Shown in pieces: positions 7,237-16,012 of a stretch of 38,105 nt of DNA; within the stretch, counting starts at the first letter, position 1; each line of letters opens with the position of its first letter. Origin of the DNA: Clostridia bacterium. GTDB lineage: Bacteria > Bacillota > Clostridia > Oscillospirales > Acutalibacteraceae. The notes beneath the pieces were generated by a model that saw only the letters and a program-made list of their open reading frames with translations, did not search any database and had not been told where the DNA came from. The stretch covers positions 1 to 38,105 of the forward strand of contig JAFTEL010000080.1 in assembly GCA_017453685.1 (NCBI GenBank). Direction: 5' to 3'. Position numbers and translations under genes: made by a program.

Positions 7237-7725
7237 TTACTCACTTTCGTTATCCAACAGCTGCCTGAGCACGGCCAATCTCGGATCGGTCGGTGCATGG
7301 CAACTACATGAGTCGTTGTTCAGGTTTTTGCCGCAGTATTGGCAAACCCCTTTGCAGTCCTCCCGACAAAGATAACTTGACGGAAGGGATAAAATGATGT
7401 CTTCCCTGACCAGATCGTCGGTCTCAAAGCGCATACCGCTGAGCAAAATAAATTCATCGTTTTCCTCGTTGTTGAGGGCGGTGACTAAAATATGCTCGAT
7501 CGGGATGTGAAAACGGCGCTTGGTCATCTCCGCGCAGCGATCGCACGGCGCTTCGTAATCAAACGCCGCCGCAGCGCTGAAATGAACGACGCCGGCGCGG
7601 TTGAACACGCTGCCTTTGATGTTCGCGGGGGTTTCGATGGTCGGAAAATCGGTCAAAGCAAGCTGATATTCAAAATCGAGGCGCTGCCCGATGTTGTTGA
7701 AAATCGGCTCAAGCTCAAGGATCAA
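7237..7725 (-). CDS. DUF177 / YceD family protein (metal-binding, rpmF-linked)
   Basis: The 162-residue protein has the DUF177 pattern: an internal CDRC pair in the middle (about residues 61-64) and a C-terminal cysteine cluster, CREDCKGVCQYCGKNLN (about 119-135), that could bind zinc. Family members occur directly upstream of rpmF in most bacteria and are linked to 23S rRNA or ribosome maturation. The start is TTG 7725, because GGAGG lies ten bases upstream and the other nearby ATG opens a frame that stops after six codons. Its promoter (TTGACA, 17 bp, TATACT) is one of the best matches in the window. Confidence 0.9.
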   Translation of the reverse strand: MILELEPIFNNIGQRLDFEYQLALTDFPTIETPANIKGSVFNRAGVVHFSAAAAFDYEAPCDRCAEMTKRRFHIPIEHILVTALNNEENDEFILLSGMRFETDDLVREDIILSLPSSYLCREDCKGVCQYCGKNLNNDSCSCHAPTDPRLAVLRQLLDNESE

Positions 7726-7774
7726 CGGTCATCAACCTCCGAAAATACCGCAAACCGCGGTCAGCGACTATAAC

Positions 7775-7803
7775 AGTATACATAGAATGATCCGCTTTGT
7801 CAA
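7775..7803 (-). promoter_or_regulatory. Predicted sigma-A promoter of DUF177-rpmF
   Basis: Minus strand: -35 TTGACA (7803-7798), 17-bp spacer, -10 TATACT (7780-7775), with the -10 ending 49 bases upstream of the TTG start. A consensus -35 and a one-mismatch -10 suggest strong constitutive expression, as expected for a ribosomal-protein operon. Confidence 0.8.
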
Positions 7804-7820
7804 GGAATTTTTTAAATTCG

Positions 7821-8237
7821 TTAAATAACCTGCGCAAATTCAAAGACAGAAGCGGGAATTTCCTCTTTATCGGCGGAAACCGTGAAGGTGATATTCTTTT
7901 CCTCAATCTTGGAAAGCTCGTTGACCTTGGCAAGGAATTTTGCCAGCTCGTCATAATCTCTGCCGCCGATGCGCAGCGTCGCGTCGACAAAAATATCGGT
8001 GATATCGTGATCGCCCGCGCAGATGCCGCACAGGAAACCGTAGAACGCATCATAATCACGGATGAAGAATGTATCGGTAGCGGTCAGGCGGGCGCGGGAA
8101 GTGACGTCGTAAGTCAGCTGGGATTCTTTTTCGATGCAAACCACGTTGCCGTTGGATTCTCTCGCCGCGGTGTTGACGAGTTCGACCAGCTTTTTCGTTT
8201 TTCCGGAGCCTTTGTGACCGAGAATGAGTTTGACCAT
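7821..8237 (-). CDS. Small P-loop ATPase-like protein, function unknown
   Basis: The 138-residue protein starts with a Walker A motif, LILGHKGSGKTKKL (GHKGSGKT at residues 7-14), and has a hydrophobic strand ending in Asp, ITDIFVDATLRIGG (about residue 80-93), that could be Walker B. It is much shorter than typical P-loop enzymes and has no recognisable partner domain. Similar small proteins in Clostridia are often given unsupported labels such as PilT-like. The ribosome-binding site GGAG is ten bases from ATG 8237. It follows pgi by 24 bases and is probably co-transcribed with it. Nucleotide binding is likely; the role is unknown. Confidence 0.8.
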   Translation of the reverse strand: MVKLILGHKGSGKTKKLVELVNTAARESNGNVVCIEKESQLTYDVTSRARLTATDTFFIRDYDAFYGFLCGICAGDHDITDIFVDATLRIGGRDYDELAKFLAKVNELSKIEEKNITFTVSADKEEIPASVFEFAQVI

Positions 8238-8261
8238 GTTATGTTTTCTCCTTTGTTTTAT

Positions 8262-9593
8262 TTATTTCAACTTTGCTTCGAGCGCAGCCCGCATCTCTTC
8301 ATAGCCGGGCTTGCCCAACAAAGCAAACATATTCTTCTTGTAACTTTCCACGCCGGGCTGATCGAACGGGTTGACGCCCAGCAGATAGCCGGAAACGGCG
8401 CAGGCTTTTTCAAAGAAATAGATCAGTTCGCCGAGAGCCGTTTCGTTCATGGCGGGGATTTCAAGCACCACGTTCGGCACCTGCCCGTCGGTATGCGCCA
8501 GGAGCGTACCCTCAAACGCCTTGCGGTTGACGAAGGAAACCGTTTTGCCTGCTAAGAAGTTCAAGCCGTCCGCATTGTCTGCCGTTGCTTCCAGCGCGAC
8601 GTCCTGCTGCGGCTGCACGGGATAAACGACGGTTTCAAACATCAGCCGTTCGCCCTGCTGCACGTATTGACCCAGCGAATGAAGGTCGGTGGAATAGATG
8701 GCGGAGGACGGGTAAAGCCCCTTGCCGTCCTTGCCATCGCTCTCGCCGAAGAGCTGCTTGAGCCATTCGCACATCAGCGCGAAGTTCGGCTCATACGACA
8801 CGAACAGTTCCACCTTTTTGCCGCTGCGATAGAGCAGATTGCGGATCGCCGCGTAGCGGTAGCAATCGTTCTCAGCCAATGACGGACTGCTGTATTTTTC
8901 GCGGGCGTCGGCAGCGCCCTGCATGAGTTTATCAATATCAATGCCCGCTACGGCGATCGGGAGCAGACCGACCGCGGTCAGCACCGAGTAACGCCCGCCG
9001 ACGTCATCGGGCACCACAAAGGTCTGATAGCCGTTTTGATCGGCCAACGCTTTGAGCGTGCCTCTGGCTTTGTCGGTCGTGACGTAAATGCGCCCGGCGG
9101 CTTCCTCTTTGCCGTATTTCGTTTCGAGGAGTTCTTTGAACACGCGAAACGCCACCGCAGGCTCCGTCGTCGTGCCGCTTTTGGAAATGACGTTGACGGA
9201 AAAGTCCTTATTCTCGACCAGCTTCACCAGTTCGGCCAGCGCGGTGGAGCTGATGGTGTTGCCGGTAAAGAATATCTGCGGCGTATCGGTGCAAAGCAGA
9301 TTGTAGTTCGCCGATTTGCAGAACTCGATCGCCGCACGCGCACCCAAATAAGAGCCGCCGATGCCGATCACGACAAGCGCCTGAGAATCGTTTTGAATTT
9401 TGGCTGCCGCCTGCTTGATCGCCGCAAACTCGATTTTGTCATAATTCACCGGCAGATCGAGCCAACCGAGAAAGTCGCTGCCCGCGCCGCTGCGGTTCAT
9501 GAGCATTTCATGCGCTGCGGTGACTTCGGCCTGCATGGCGTTGAGTTCCCGATCGGAAACGGAAGAATAGGACCCGTTGAACTGAATGGACAT
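8262..9593 (-). CDS. pgi: Glucose-6-phosphate isomerase
   Basis: Interconverts glucose-6-phosphate and fructose-6-phosphate in glycolysis and gluconeogenesis, in the cytoplasm. The 443-residue protein matches the short bacterial PGI form (about 450). Visible signatures are the sugar-phosphate-binding loop [12 protein letters not shown] (about residues 77-88), [28 protein letters not shown] (about 200) and the C-terminal [13 protein letters not shown], which carries the active-site lysine. The start is ATG 9593. The only good ribosome-binding site (AAAGGAG, 9630-9624) is 30 bases upstream, separated from the start by a stable hairpin, an unusual leader. It has its own promoter at 9653-9681. 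The PGI step also links to sugars released by the glycosidases elsewhere in this window. Confidence 0.97.
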   Translation of the reverse strand: MSIQFNGSYSSVSDRELNAMQAEVTAAHEMLMNRSGAGSDFLGWLDLPVNYDKIEFAAIKQAAAKIQNDSQALVVIGIGGSYLGARAAIEFCKSANYNLLCTDTPQIFFTGNTISSTALAELVKLVENKDFSVNVISKSGTTTEPAVAFRVFKELLETKYGKEEAAGRIYVTTDKARGTLKALADQNGYQTFVVPDDVGGRYSVLTAVGLLPIAVAGIDIDKLMQGAADAREKYSSPSLAENDCYRYAAIRNLLYRSGKKVELFVSYEPNFALMCEWLKQLFGESDGKDGKGLYPSSAIYSTDLHSLGQYVQQGERLMFETVVYPVQPQQDVALEATADNADGLNFLAGKTVSFVNRKAFEGTLLAHTDGQVPNVVLEIPAMNETALGELIYFFEKACAVSGYLLGVNPFDQPGVESYKKNMFALLGKPGYEEMRAALEAKLK

Positions 9594-9604
9594 ACTCGCT
9601 GTTC

Positions 9605-9630
9605 TGCGGCTTTGCGCCGCATACTCCTTT
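9605..9630 (-). promoter_or_regulatory. pgi leader: ribosome-binding site separated from the start codon by a hairpin
   Basis: Minus strand: AAAGGAG (9630-9624), two bases, then a hairpin of 6 bp (TGCGGC with GCCGCA, five-base loop, 9621-9605), then eleven bases to the ATG at 9593. With the hairpin folded the effective spacing is about 13 bases; unfolded it is 30, too long for normal initiation. A second ATG directly behind the site opens a different frame. Confidence 0.5.
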
Positions 9631-9652
9631 ATTACAACAGTTATTCTAAACT

Positions 9653-9681
9653 ATTGTAACCGATTCAAAGACGTATTGCAA
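9653..9681 (-). promoter_or_regulatory. Predicted sigma-A promoter of pgi
   Basis: Minus strand: -35 TTGCAA (9681-9676), 17-bp spacer, -10 TACAAT (9658-9653). It lies between the carboxypeptidase stop and pgi, showing that pgi need not depend on the upstream gene. Confidence 0.7.
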
Positions 9682-9729
9682 GCGAAAAAGCCGAAAATTT
9701 CTTACAAATCAGACATGATTTTTGCGGAT

Positions 9730-10914
9730 TCAGCCCTGTTTTTCTCCTGTTTGCGAAAAAGAGCACAAAAACCGCCGCAAAACTTCGCCAAAGGACAGCC
9801 GTTCCACGGGTCGCGACGCGGTCAGCGGATAGGTTGCCAGCACCTCGTCGCCGCTGCAGACCGACAGTTCGCCGATCTTCTGCCCCGCTTCGACAGGCGC
9901 CTGAACGGAATCGGAAAGCGCAACGGCGATCTTCAGGTCGTCCTTCTCCCCTTTTTTCAGCAAAACCGGTTCGATGGTCGGGACGTTCGGCATGATCTCA
10001 TCCGCAACGCCGCCGTTCACGGGAACGGGCTTCAAAACCGACTTGTCGAACTGCGGCGTGACGGTCTCATAATTCGCAAAGCCCCAGTTGAGCAGCGCTT
10101 TCGCGCCCTCAAAGCGATCCTTGCTGCTGGGGCTGCCCATCACGACAGCGAGCAGGTGCGTGTCGCCCCGCTTGGCGGAAGCGGAAACGCAGCAGCCCGC
10201 CTTGTTGGTCGTGCCGGTCTTCAGCCCCGTGCAGCCGTCATAGAACCGCACGAGCTTGGTGGTGTTGACCAGCTCAGTCTTTCCGTCGCGCAGGGAATCC
10301 ATCCAGACCGTGGTGTACTTTTGAATGAAGTCGTGCCGCAGCAGCTCCACCGACATCAGTGCCACGTCGTAAGCGCTGGTCAGGTGCGTATCGGTGGTGT
10401 CGTCAAGCCCCGTGCAGTTTTCAAAATTCGTGTCGTTCATGCCGAGCTGAGCCGCGCGGTCGTTGAGCATTTTGACGAGCGCCTCCTCGCTGCCCGCTAA
10501 GAATTCCCCAAGCGCCTCGCAAGCGTCGTTCGCGCTGCTGATGGCGGCGGCGCGCAGCAGTTCGTCAACGGTCATGGTCTCGCCCTCTTTCAGCCAGATC
10601 TGCGAGCCGCCCTTCGCCGCCGCGGTCGCGCTGGCAGTGACCTTGTCGTCCAGGTGAATCTTTCCTTCATCGATTGCCTCGGTGATCAGCAGCAGCGGCA
10701 TGATCTTCGTCATGGAAGCGGGGCTGTAACGCTCGTGTTCGTTCTGCGCACACAGCACCCGACCCGTGGATACGTCCACCAGAATGGCGGCTTTCGCGTT
10801 GACGGAAACGGGCATGGCTTCGCCCGCGTCCTCCGCGCCTGCAAAAAGCCCGAGCGACGCAAAACAAATGAGAAAAACAAGAACCAACAAAAACGGACGG
10901 CTGTGTTTCATCAT
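9730..10914 (-). CDS. Serine-type D-Ala-D-Ala carboxypeptidase (PBP5/DacF-like, peptidase S11)
   Basis: Removes the terminal D-alanine from peptidoglycan pentapeptides outside the membrane. The 394-residue product has a signal peptide (hydrophobic residues 8-24, cleavage near AGA-EDA), then the three penicillin-binding motifs: SMTK (67-70), SAN (127-129) and KTG (232-234). A C-terminal beta-rich PBP5 domain follows (about 285-370), ending in an arginine/phenylalanine-containing tail (LRRFLCSFS) that may be an amphipathic anchor. Start is ATG 10914 behind AAAGGAG; the longer open frame upstream lacks signal-peptide logic. It is divergent from mtaB with a 130-base gap. In Bacillus, DacF is forespore-expressed; I saw no clear sporulation-sigma site, so vegetative and sporulation roles are both open. 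Confidence 0.95.
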   Translation of the reverse strand: MMKHSRPFLLVLVFLICFASLGLFAGAEDAGEAMPVSVNAKAAILVDVSTGRVLCAQNEHERYSPASMTKIMPLLLITEAIDEGKIHLDDKVTASATAAAKGGSQIWLKEGETMTVDELLRAAAISSANDACEALGEFLAGSEEALVKMLNDRAAQLGMNDTNFENCTGLDDTTDTHLTSAYDVALMSVELLRHDFIQKYTTVWMDSLRDGKTELVNTTKLVRFYDGCTGLKTGTTNKAGCCVSASAKRGDTHLLAVVMGSPSSKDRFEGAKALLNWGFANYETVTPQFDKSVLKPVPVNGGVADEIMPNVPTIEPVLLKKGEKDDLKIAVALSDSVQAPVEAGQKIGELSVCSGDEVLATYPLTASRPVERLSFGEVLRRFLCSFSQTGEKQG

Positions 10915-10989
10915 GAGGCAACGACTCCTTTCTTTATACAACCATGAATATGAAAAAAGACGGGAAACATGCGGTTTTATCCAATAAAG

Positions 10990-11018
10990 TTGCGCACGGC
11001 TGAAATTTGGTATATAAT
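10990..11018 (+). promoter_or_regulatory. Predicted sigma-A promoter of mtaB
   Basis: -35 TTGCGC (10990-10995), 17-bp spacer, -10 TATAAT (11013-11018), 26 bases before the ATG. The consensus -10 and exact spacing make this a confident site; the AGGGGG ribosome-binding site follows. Confidence 0.75.
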
Positions 11019-11044
11019 AAGGCGAATCTTTAGGGGGATCATTC

Positions 11045-12346
11045 ATGAAGGCTGCTTTATATACCCTTGGCTGTAAAGTCAATCAATACGAAACGCAGGT
11101 CATCGGCGAAGCGCTGGCAAACGCCGGCTTTTTGCTCGTGCCGCCGGGTGAGGAAGCGGACGTTTATATCGTCAATTCCTGCACCGTCACGGCGGAAAGC
11201 GACAAAAAAACAAGGCAGGCGGTGCGCCGCTTCAAGCGCCTGCACCCCGACGCGCTTGTACTGCTCACCGGCTGCATGCCGCAGGCGTATCCGCAGGCGG
11301 CTCAGGCGCTGACGCAGGCGGATATCGTCACGGGCAACCGTTCCACCGACCGAATCCTCTCGCTGATCCACGAATACTTTGAACAAAAGGAACGGCTGGT
11401 ACGCATCCTCCCCCATGAAAAAGAAGATGCGTTTCTCCCCTGCGCCATCACCGAATTTGAAGAGCGCACCCGCGCCATTTTGAAAATTGAGGACGGCTGC
11501 AACCGCTTCTGCTCTTACTGTGTCATCCCCTACGCAAGAGGGCGCGTGCGTTCCAAGCCGCTGCCCGACATCCGAAAGGAAGCGGAAACCCTCGCCGCGA
11601 ACGGGTTCCGTGAGATCGTGCTGGTCGGCATCAATCTTTCCGCCTACGGAATCGGCACACAGCAGAATATCTGCGACGCCATTGAAGCGGTCGCAGCGAT
11701 CGACGGCGTTCGCCGCATCCGTCTGGGTTCGCTGGAGCCCGACCACCTGACGCCGGAAATCCTTGACCGCATGGCAGCGTGTCCGAAGCTCTGCCCGCAG
11801 TTCCACATTTCCCTGCAAAGCGGCTGCACGGCGACCCTGAAACGCATGAACCGCCACTACACGGCGGCGGAATACGCCGCACTGTGCCGTGAGCTGCGCG
11901 CGCGGTTCACCGACTGCACGCTGACGACGGACGTGATGGTGGGCTTTGCCGGGGAAACGGAGGAGGAATTCGAGGAATCGCTCCGTTTTGTGAAAGAGAT
12001 CGGTTTTGAAAAAGTCCACGTGTTCCCCTATTCCCCGCGCGCCGGCACCCGCGCCGCCGATTTTGACGGACAGATCGAAAAGAGCGTAAAAGAGCAGCGG
12101 GCGCGGCGCATGATCGACGAGACCGGAACAATACGAAAAGAATACTTGAAAAAACAAGTCGGCAGAACCGTTGAAGTGTTGGCGGAAACCAACGAGCCGG
12201 ACGGCAGTTCGGTCGGCTACACTGCCAACTATACGCCCGTCAGGATCGCGGCAAACGCGGTCTGCGGCGAATTCTATCGGGTGCGGATCACCGGCGCCGA
12301 CAGCGAAACGTGTCTCGGCACAATTGAAAGCGAGGTGTCGGAATGA
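11045..12346 (+). CDS. mtaB: tRNA threonylcarbamoyladenosine (t6A37) methylthiotransferase
   Basis: Adds a methylthio group to t6A at position 37 of ANN-decoding tRNAs, using two 4Fe-4S clusters and SAM. The 433-residue protein has the N-terminal UPF0004 domain with its three cluster cysteines (C10 in LGCKVNQYET, C46 in NSCTVT, C77 in TGCMPQ). The radical-SAM motif is CNRFCSYC (C152, C156, C159) followed by VIPYARGRVRS, and a C-terminal TRAM domain completes it. The start LGCKVNQYETQ distinguishes MtaB from MiaB. Its stop overlaps the start of the GH92 gene by four bases (ATGA), so the two are translationally coupled. Confidence 0.95.
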   Translation: MKAALYTLGCKVNQYETQVIGEALANAGFLLVPPGEEADVYIVNSCTVTAESDKKTRQAVRRFKRLHPDALVLLTGCMPQAYPQAAQALTQADIVTGNRSTDRILSLIHEYFEQKERLVRILPHEKEDAFLPCAITEFEERTRAILKIEDGCNRFCSYCVIPYARGRVRSKPLPDIRKEAETLAANGFREIVLVGINLSAYGIGTQQNICDAIEAVAAIDGVRRIRLGSLEPDHLTPEILDRMAACPKLCPQFHISLQSGCTATLKRMNRHYTAAEYAALCRELRARFTDCTLTTDVMVGFAGETEEEFEESLRFVKEIGFEKVHVFPYSPRAGTRAADFDGQIEKSVKEQRARRMIDETGTIRKEYLKKQVGRTVEVLAETNEPDGSSVGYTANYTPVRIAANAVCGEFYRVRITGADSETCLGTIESEVSE

Positions 12347-14379
12347 TGGACTATTGTCAATCTGTGAACGTCTTTCAGGGCAACGGCGAGATCGACCTGC
12401 CGCCAGCGCAGGGCATCGCCGCCAAATGGTTTTTCATCAAAGCAGGCTGCGGCAACACCTCCCCCGCCGCCACGCTGCCGTTCGGTCCGATGAGCGCGGC
12501 GCCCTACACGGGCGGCTACCCGACCGGCAGCACGAACCACAAAATGAACAGCTTCGCGCGCCCGCGGCATTTTGACGACGACGGTCTGCTGGGGTTCAGC
12601 CATCTGCACCAGAGCGGCGTCGGCGCGGTCGGCTATTACTACAACTATTGCCTCGTCAGCCCGCATTACGGCGAAACGATCGAACGGCAGCCGATTCTCA
12701 GTGAGACCGCGCAGCCCGGGTATTATGCCTGTGAGCTGGACGGAATCAATTGCGAGCTGACCGTTGACCGCCGCACGGCGCTGCATCGTTACACGTTCCG
12801 CAAGACAGGAGGAAGAATCCGCATCGATTTTGCCAACATGGATCTTCACTACCCCGATTTTGAAAGCAGAAACGCCGAGGTGCGCTCACTCCGCATCGAG
12901 GGCGACTTGATCCTCTCGGAAGTATTCGCCGAAGGCGTATCCTTGTTTTTTGCCGTACAATGTAAGCTGCCGAAGACGGCGACGGAAACTTACGTTGATT
13001 TATCGGTCGATGAACCGGATGAAGTCGAGCTGAAAGTCGCAGTCTCGCTGGCAAGCTGTGAAAAGGCGCTGGCATATCTGCAAGCTGCCGGCGGGTTTGA
13101 CGAAAGCAAAGCGCGGGCGTATGACATTTGGAACAAGGAATTATCTAAGATAAGAATTGAAACGGACAGCGACGAGGTGCGTGAAATCTTCTATTCCAAC
13201 CTTTATCACTCGCTGGTCAAGCCCGCGGATTGGGACGGGGAAAGTTTCATCTATGATAAGGGCAAACCGTTTTCCGTGGATTTCACGACCCTGTGGGATA
13301 TGTATAAAACACAGCTTTCACTGCTGTTTCTGATCGACCGCGAGCAGGGCGAAAAGGCGGTCGAAACGCTGCTGAGCTGCGGCGAAGCGCTGGGACAGCT
13401 GCCGAACAACATCGGGCTGTCCGCCCGCACCAAGCTCCACGCCGAGCAGGCGCGCATGTTGGCGGAATACGTGCTGCTCACCGCTTACCGCTACGGCGTG
13501 AAGATGGACGCCGACCGCCTGCTGCGCTGCATCGAAACCGATATTTTTGCCGACAACAAGAAGGATTTCACGGTGGACGGCGTTTGCCAGTCGCACACGT
13601 GGATGCTGGACATGGCGGACGGCTGCGGCTTAACGGCGCAGCTTGCGCGGGAGCGCGGCAGGGACGCGCTTGCCGAACGGCTGGAGCCGCTGGCGCAGCA
13701 ATGGAAAATGTGCTATTCCGAAGAGACGGGTCTGCTGAAAGCGGATTCATCCTATTACGAAGGCACGCTCTACAACTACTCGTTCCGGCAGATGCTGGAC
13801 ATGGATGAACGCATCACGCTCGCAGGCGGCAAGGAGCGGTTCGTCGAACTGCTCGACCGCTTTTTCGGCTACGGTCAGCCGGACGTCACCCTGCCGACCG
13901 ACCCAACGGATTACGAGCCGGTGGCGGAAGGGATCAAGCTCGGCCGGTTTGAGGGCTTCAACAACGAATCCGACACGGAAGCGCCGTTTTCCTATATTTA
14001 CGCCGATCGGCACGACCGCACCTGCGAGATCATCCGCAGCGGCATGAAGTATATGTTCACCACCGGCAAGGGCGGTCTGCCCGGCAACAACGACACCGGC
14101 GCGCTGTCGTCCTATTACTGCTGTATGGCGCTCGGGCTGTTTCCCGTTGCGGGGCGTGATCTGTTCCTGCTGGGGTCGCCCTTTGTCAAGCGCGCGGAGA
14201 TCGATCTGTTCAACGGTAGCCGTCTGATCGTGGAGACAGACGTCGTGAGCGACGAAGCGATCTACGTCAAAGCTGCCGCCTTCAACGACGAGCCGATCGA
14301 TGGTTATCGGATCAAGGCGTCGGAGCTTCTGCGGGGCGGCACGCTGCAATTCTGCATGACCGATCGACCGACAAAATAA
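12343..14379 (+). CDS. Intracellular GH92-like alpha-mannosidase
   Basis: GH92 enzymes are calcium-dependent exo-alpha-mannosidases that trim N-glycans and mannans. The 678-residue protein shows the family's landmarks in order. GCGNTSPAATLPFG (35-48) matches the GNTFPGATVPFG-like motif and GLLGFSHLHQSGVG (81-94) the GFSHTHLSGTG-like one. LWDMYKTQLSL lies in the middle. YYEGTLYNYSF carries the probable acid Glu, and GNNDTGALSSYY (from 581) is the counterpart of the GNEDCGQMS motif that carries the base Asp. Most known GH92 enzymes are exported; this one has no signal peptide and should act in the cytoplasm on imported oligosaccharides. The sequence is divergent, so linkage specificity is uncertain. 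Two ATGs (12343, 12346) are usable behind GAGGTG. A pairing with mtaB is functionally unexpected. Confidence 0.85.
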   Translation: MMDYCQSVNVFQGNGEIDLPPAQGIAAKWFFIKAGCGNTSPAATLPFGPMSAAPYTGGYPTGSTNHKMNSFARPRHFDDDGLLGFSHLHQSGVGAVGYYYNYCLVSPHYGETIERQPILSETAQPGYYACELDGINCELTVDRRTALHRYTFRKTGGRIRIDFANMDLHYPDFESRNAEVRSLRIEGDLILSEVFAEGVSLFFAVQCKLPKTATETYVDLSVDEPDEVELKVAVSLASCEKALAYLQAAGGFDESKARAYDIWNKELSKIRIETDSDEVREIFYSNLYHSLVKPADWDGESFIYDKGKPFSVDFTTLWDMYKTQLSLLFLIDREQGEKAVETLLSCGEALGQLPNNIGLSARTKLHAEQARMLAEYVLLTAYRYGVKMDADRLLRCIETDIFADNKKDFTVDGVCQSHTWMLDMADGCGLTAQLARERGRDALAERLEPLAQQWKMCYSEETGLLKADSSYYEGTLYNYSFRQMLDMDERITLAGGKERFVELLDRFFGYGQPDVTLPTDPTDYEPVAEGIKLGRFEGFNNESDTEAPFSYIYADRHDRTCEIIRSGMKYMFTTGKGGLPGNNDTGALSSYYCCMALGLFPVAGRDLFLLGSPFVKRAEIDLFNGSRLIVETDVVSDEAIYVKAAAFNDEPIDGYRIKASELLRGGTLQFCMTDRPTK

Positions 14380-14391
14380 TCCAAGTTTTGT

Positions 14392-14420
14392 TTGACAAGG
14401 TTTCCACCGTTTGTTAAAAT
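14392..14420 (+). promoter_or_regulatory. Predicted sigma-A promoter of the redox gene pair
   Basis: -35 TTGACA (14392-14397), 17-bp spacer, -10 TAAAAT (14415-14420), 32 bases before the ATG at 14453. It starts twelve bases after the GH92 stop and no terminator separates them, so readthrough from mtaB-GH92 is also possible. Confidence 0.8.
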
Positions 14421-14452
14421 CAATATAAACTTATAAAGAAAGAAGGGCAAAT

Positions 14453-16012
14453 ATGGCAAAAAAATATGACGCCATTGTCATCGGCGCAGGCAACGGCGGT
14501 CTGACCAGCGCCACAAGGCTTGCGCTCAACGGAAAGAAGACGCTGCTGCTTGAAAAACACAATCTCCCCGGCGGCTTTGCCACCAGCTTTGTCCGCGGCC
14601 GTTTTGAGTTCGAGGCGTCGCTGCACGAGCTGTGCGGCATCGGTCCGCTGATCAACGACAACGGCAGTCTGGCGAAGATTTTCAAAGAGCTCGGCATTTA
14701 TGACCGCGTGGAATGGATCTCCCTGCCGGACGCGTTCCGCACCATGACGCTGGGCGACGGCGACGAAAACTTTGATTACGACATGCCGATCGGCAAGGAA
14801 AACTTCATCGCCAGATGCGAAGAATACGTGCCCGGTTCCCGCGCGGTGTGTGAAGAAATCTTCGATCTGATCGAGCAGATCAACGACGGCGTCAATTTCC
14901 TCAGCAGCATCACCGATTTCAAGCCCGGCATGATCAAGGATATTTTTGAAAAGTATACCAACTTCATCAATCTGGCGGGTTACTCGGTCAATCAGGTGTT
15001 CGACGCGATGAACGTGCCCAAGCCGATCCGCGACATGTTCTCCGGCTACTGGTGCTACCTCGGCGTGAACCTCGACGAGATGAACGCCATCCATTATTTC
15101 ACCATGTTCCACTCCTACATCTGCGAAGGCGCGACCATTCCGAAGAAGCGCAGCCACGGCATCAGCTGCGCGCTGCTTGACCGCTTCACGGAGTTGGGCG
15201 GCGAAGCCTGGATGAACACGAAGGTGGAAAAGATCCTCGTCAAAGACAAAAAGGCTTACGGCGTGAAGCTGGAAAGCGGCGAAGAAATTCTGGCGGACTA
15301 CATCGTCTGCAACGCTTCGCCCTACAACGCCTTCAACAAGCTCATCGACCGCAAGGAAGTGCCGGAATACCAGCTCAAAAACTACAATGCCAAAAAGCTC
15401 GCCGCCAAGGGCTTCGCCGTGTTTGTCGGCTTGAACAAATCCCCCGAAGAGCTCGGCATGAATAATCACACCTACTTTATTTATGACACCGCCGACACCA
15501 AGCTTCAGAGCGACATGTGCCATTCCCGTGAAACCAACGGCGTGCAGGCAACGGTCAACCTCAACGCGGGCGACCCCGACTGTTCGCCGGAAGGCACGAC
15601 CGTTCTGTATATGACCAGCCTGTTTTTAGGCGACGACGCGTGGAACGACGTGACGCCCGCCAACTATATGAAGCTCAAACGCGAATTCGCCGATAAGATG
15701 ATCGAAAACTTCGAGCGCGGCACGGGTATTCAGATCCGCGACAGCATTGAAGAAATCGAGATCGCCGCGCCCGTAACTTACGCGCATTATACCGAAGCGC
15801 CGAACGGCACGATCTACGGTTACGACGCCTCCGGCACGAACAGCATCGTCCACCGCCTGATGACTTCAGCGATGGGCGAAAAGATCAAAAATCTCTATTT
15901 TGCCGGCGGCTACACGGAACAGTGTATCGGCTTCTCGCCGTCCTACACGACCGGCAACGCGGCGGCGCAGCAAATTCTGAATGATGCGGCAAAGGAGGAG
16001 GCAAACGCATGA
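14453..16012 (+). CDS. CrtI/phytoene-dehydrogenase-like NAD(P)/FAD-dependent oxidoreductase
   Basis: The 519-residue protein has an N-terminal Rossmann fold, YDAIVIGAGNGGLTSA (GAGNGG at 11-16), followed by LLLEKHNLPGGFATSF. It ends with YFAGGYTEQCIGFSPSYTTGNAAA, the FAD-contacting end typical of the COG1233 carotenoid-desaturase/retinol-saturase superfamily. That superfamily contains desaturases, isomerases and saturases acting on polyenes, so the substrate cannot be named; no carotenoid genes are nearby. It has no signal peptide. Its stop overlaps the start of the next gene by four bases (ATGA), which strongly suggests that the two proteins work together, the second feeding electrons to the flavin or taking them from it. 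The start is ATG 14453 behind GAAGGG. Confidence 0.85.
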   Translation: MAKKYDAIVIGAGNGGLTSATRLALNGKKTLLLEKHNLPGGFATSFVRGRFEFEASLHELCGIGPLINDNGSLAKIFKELGIYDRVEWISLPDAFRTMTLGDGDENFDYDMPIGKENFIARCEEYVPGSRAVCEEIFDLIEQINDGVNFLSSITDFKPGMIKDIFEKYTNFINLAGYSVNQVFDAMNVPKPIRDMFSGYWCYLGVNLDEMNAIHYFTMFHSYICEGATIPKKRSHGISCALLDRFTELGGEAWMNTKVEKILVKDKKAYGVKLESGEEILADYIVCNASPYNAFNKLIDRKEVPEYQLKNYNAKKLAAKGFAVFVGLNKSPEELGMNNHTYFIYDTADTKLQSDMCHSRETNGVQATVNLNAGDPDCSPEGTTVLYMTSLFLGDDAWNDVTPANYMKLKREFADKMIENFERGTGIQIRDSIEEIEIAAPVTYAHYTEAPNGTIYGYDASGTNSIVHRLMTSAMGEKIKNLYFAGGYTEQCIGFSPSYTTGNAAAQQILNDAAKEEANA

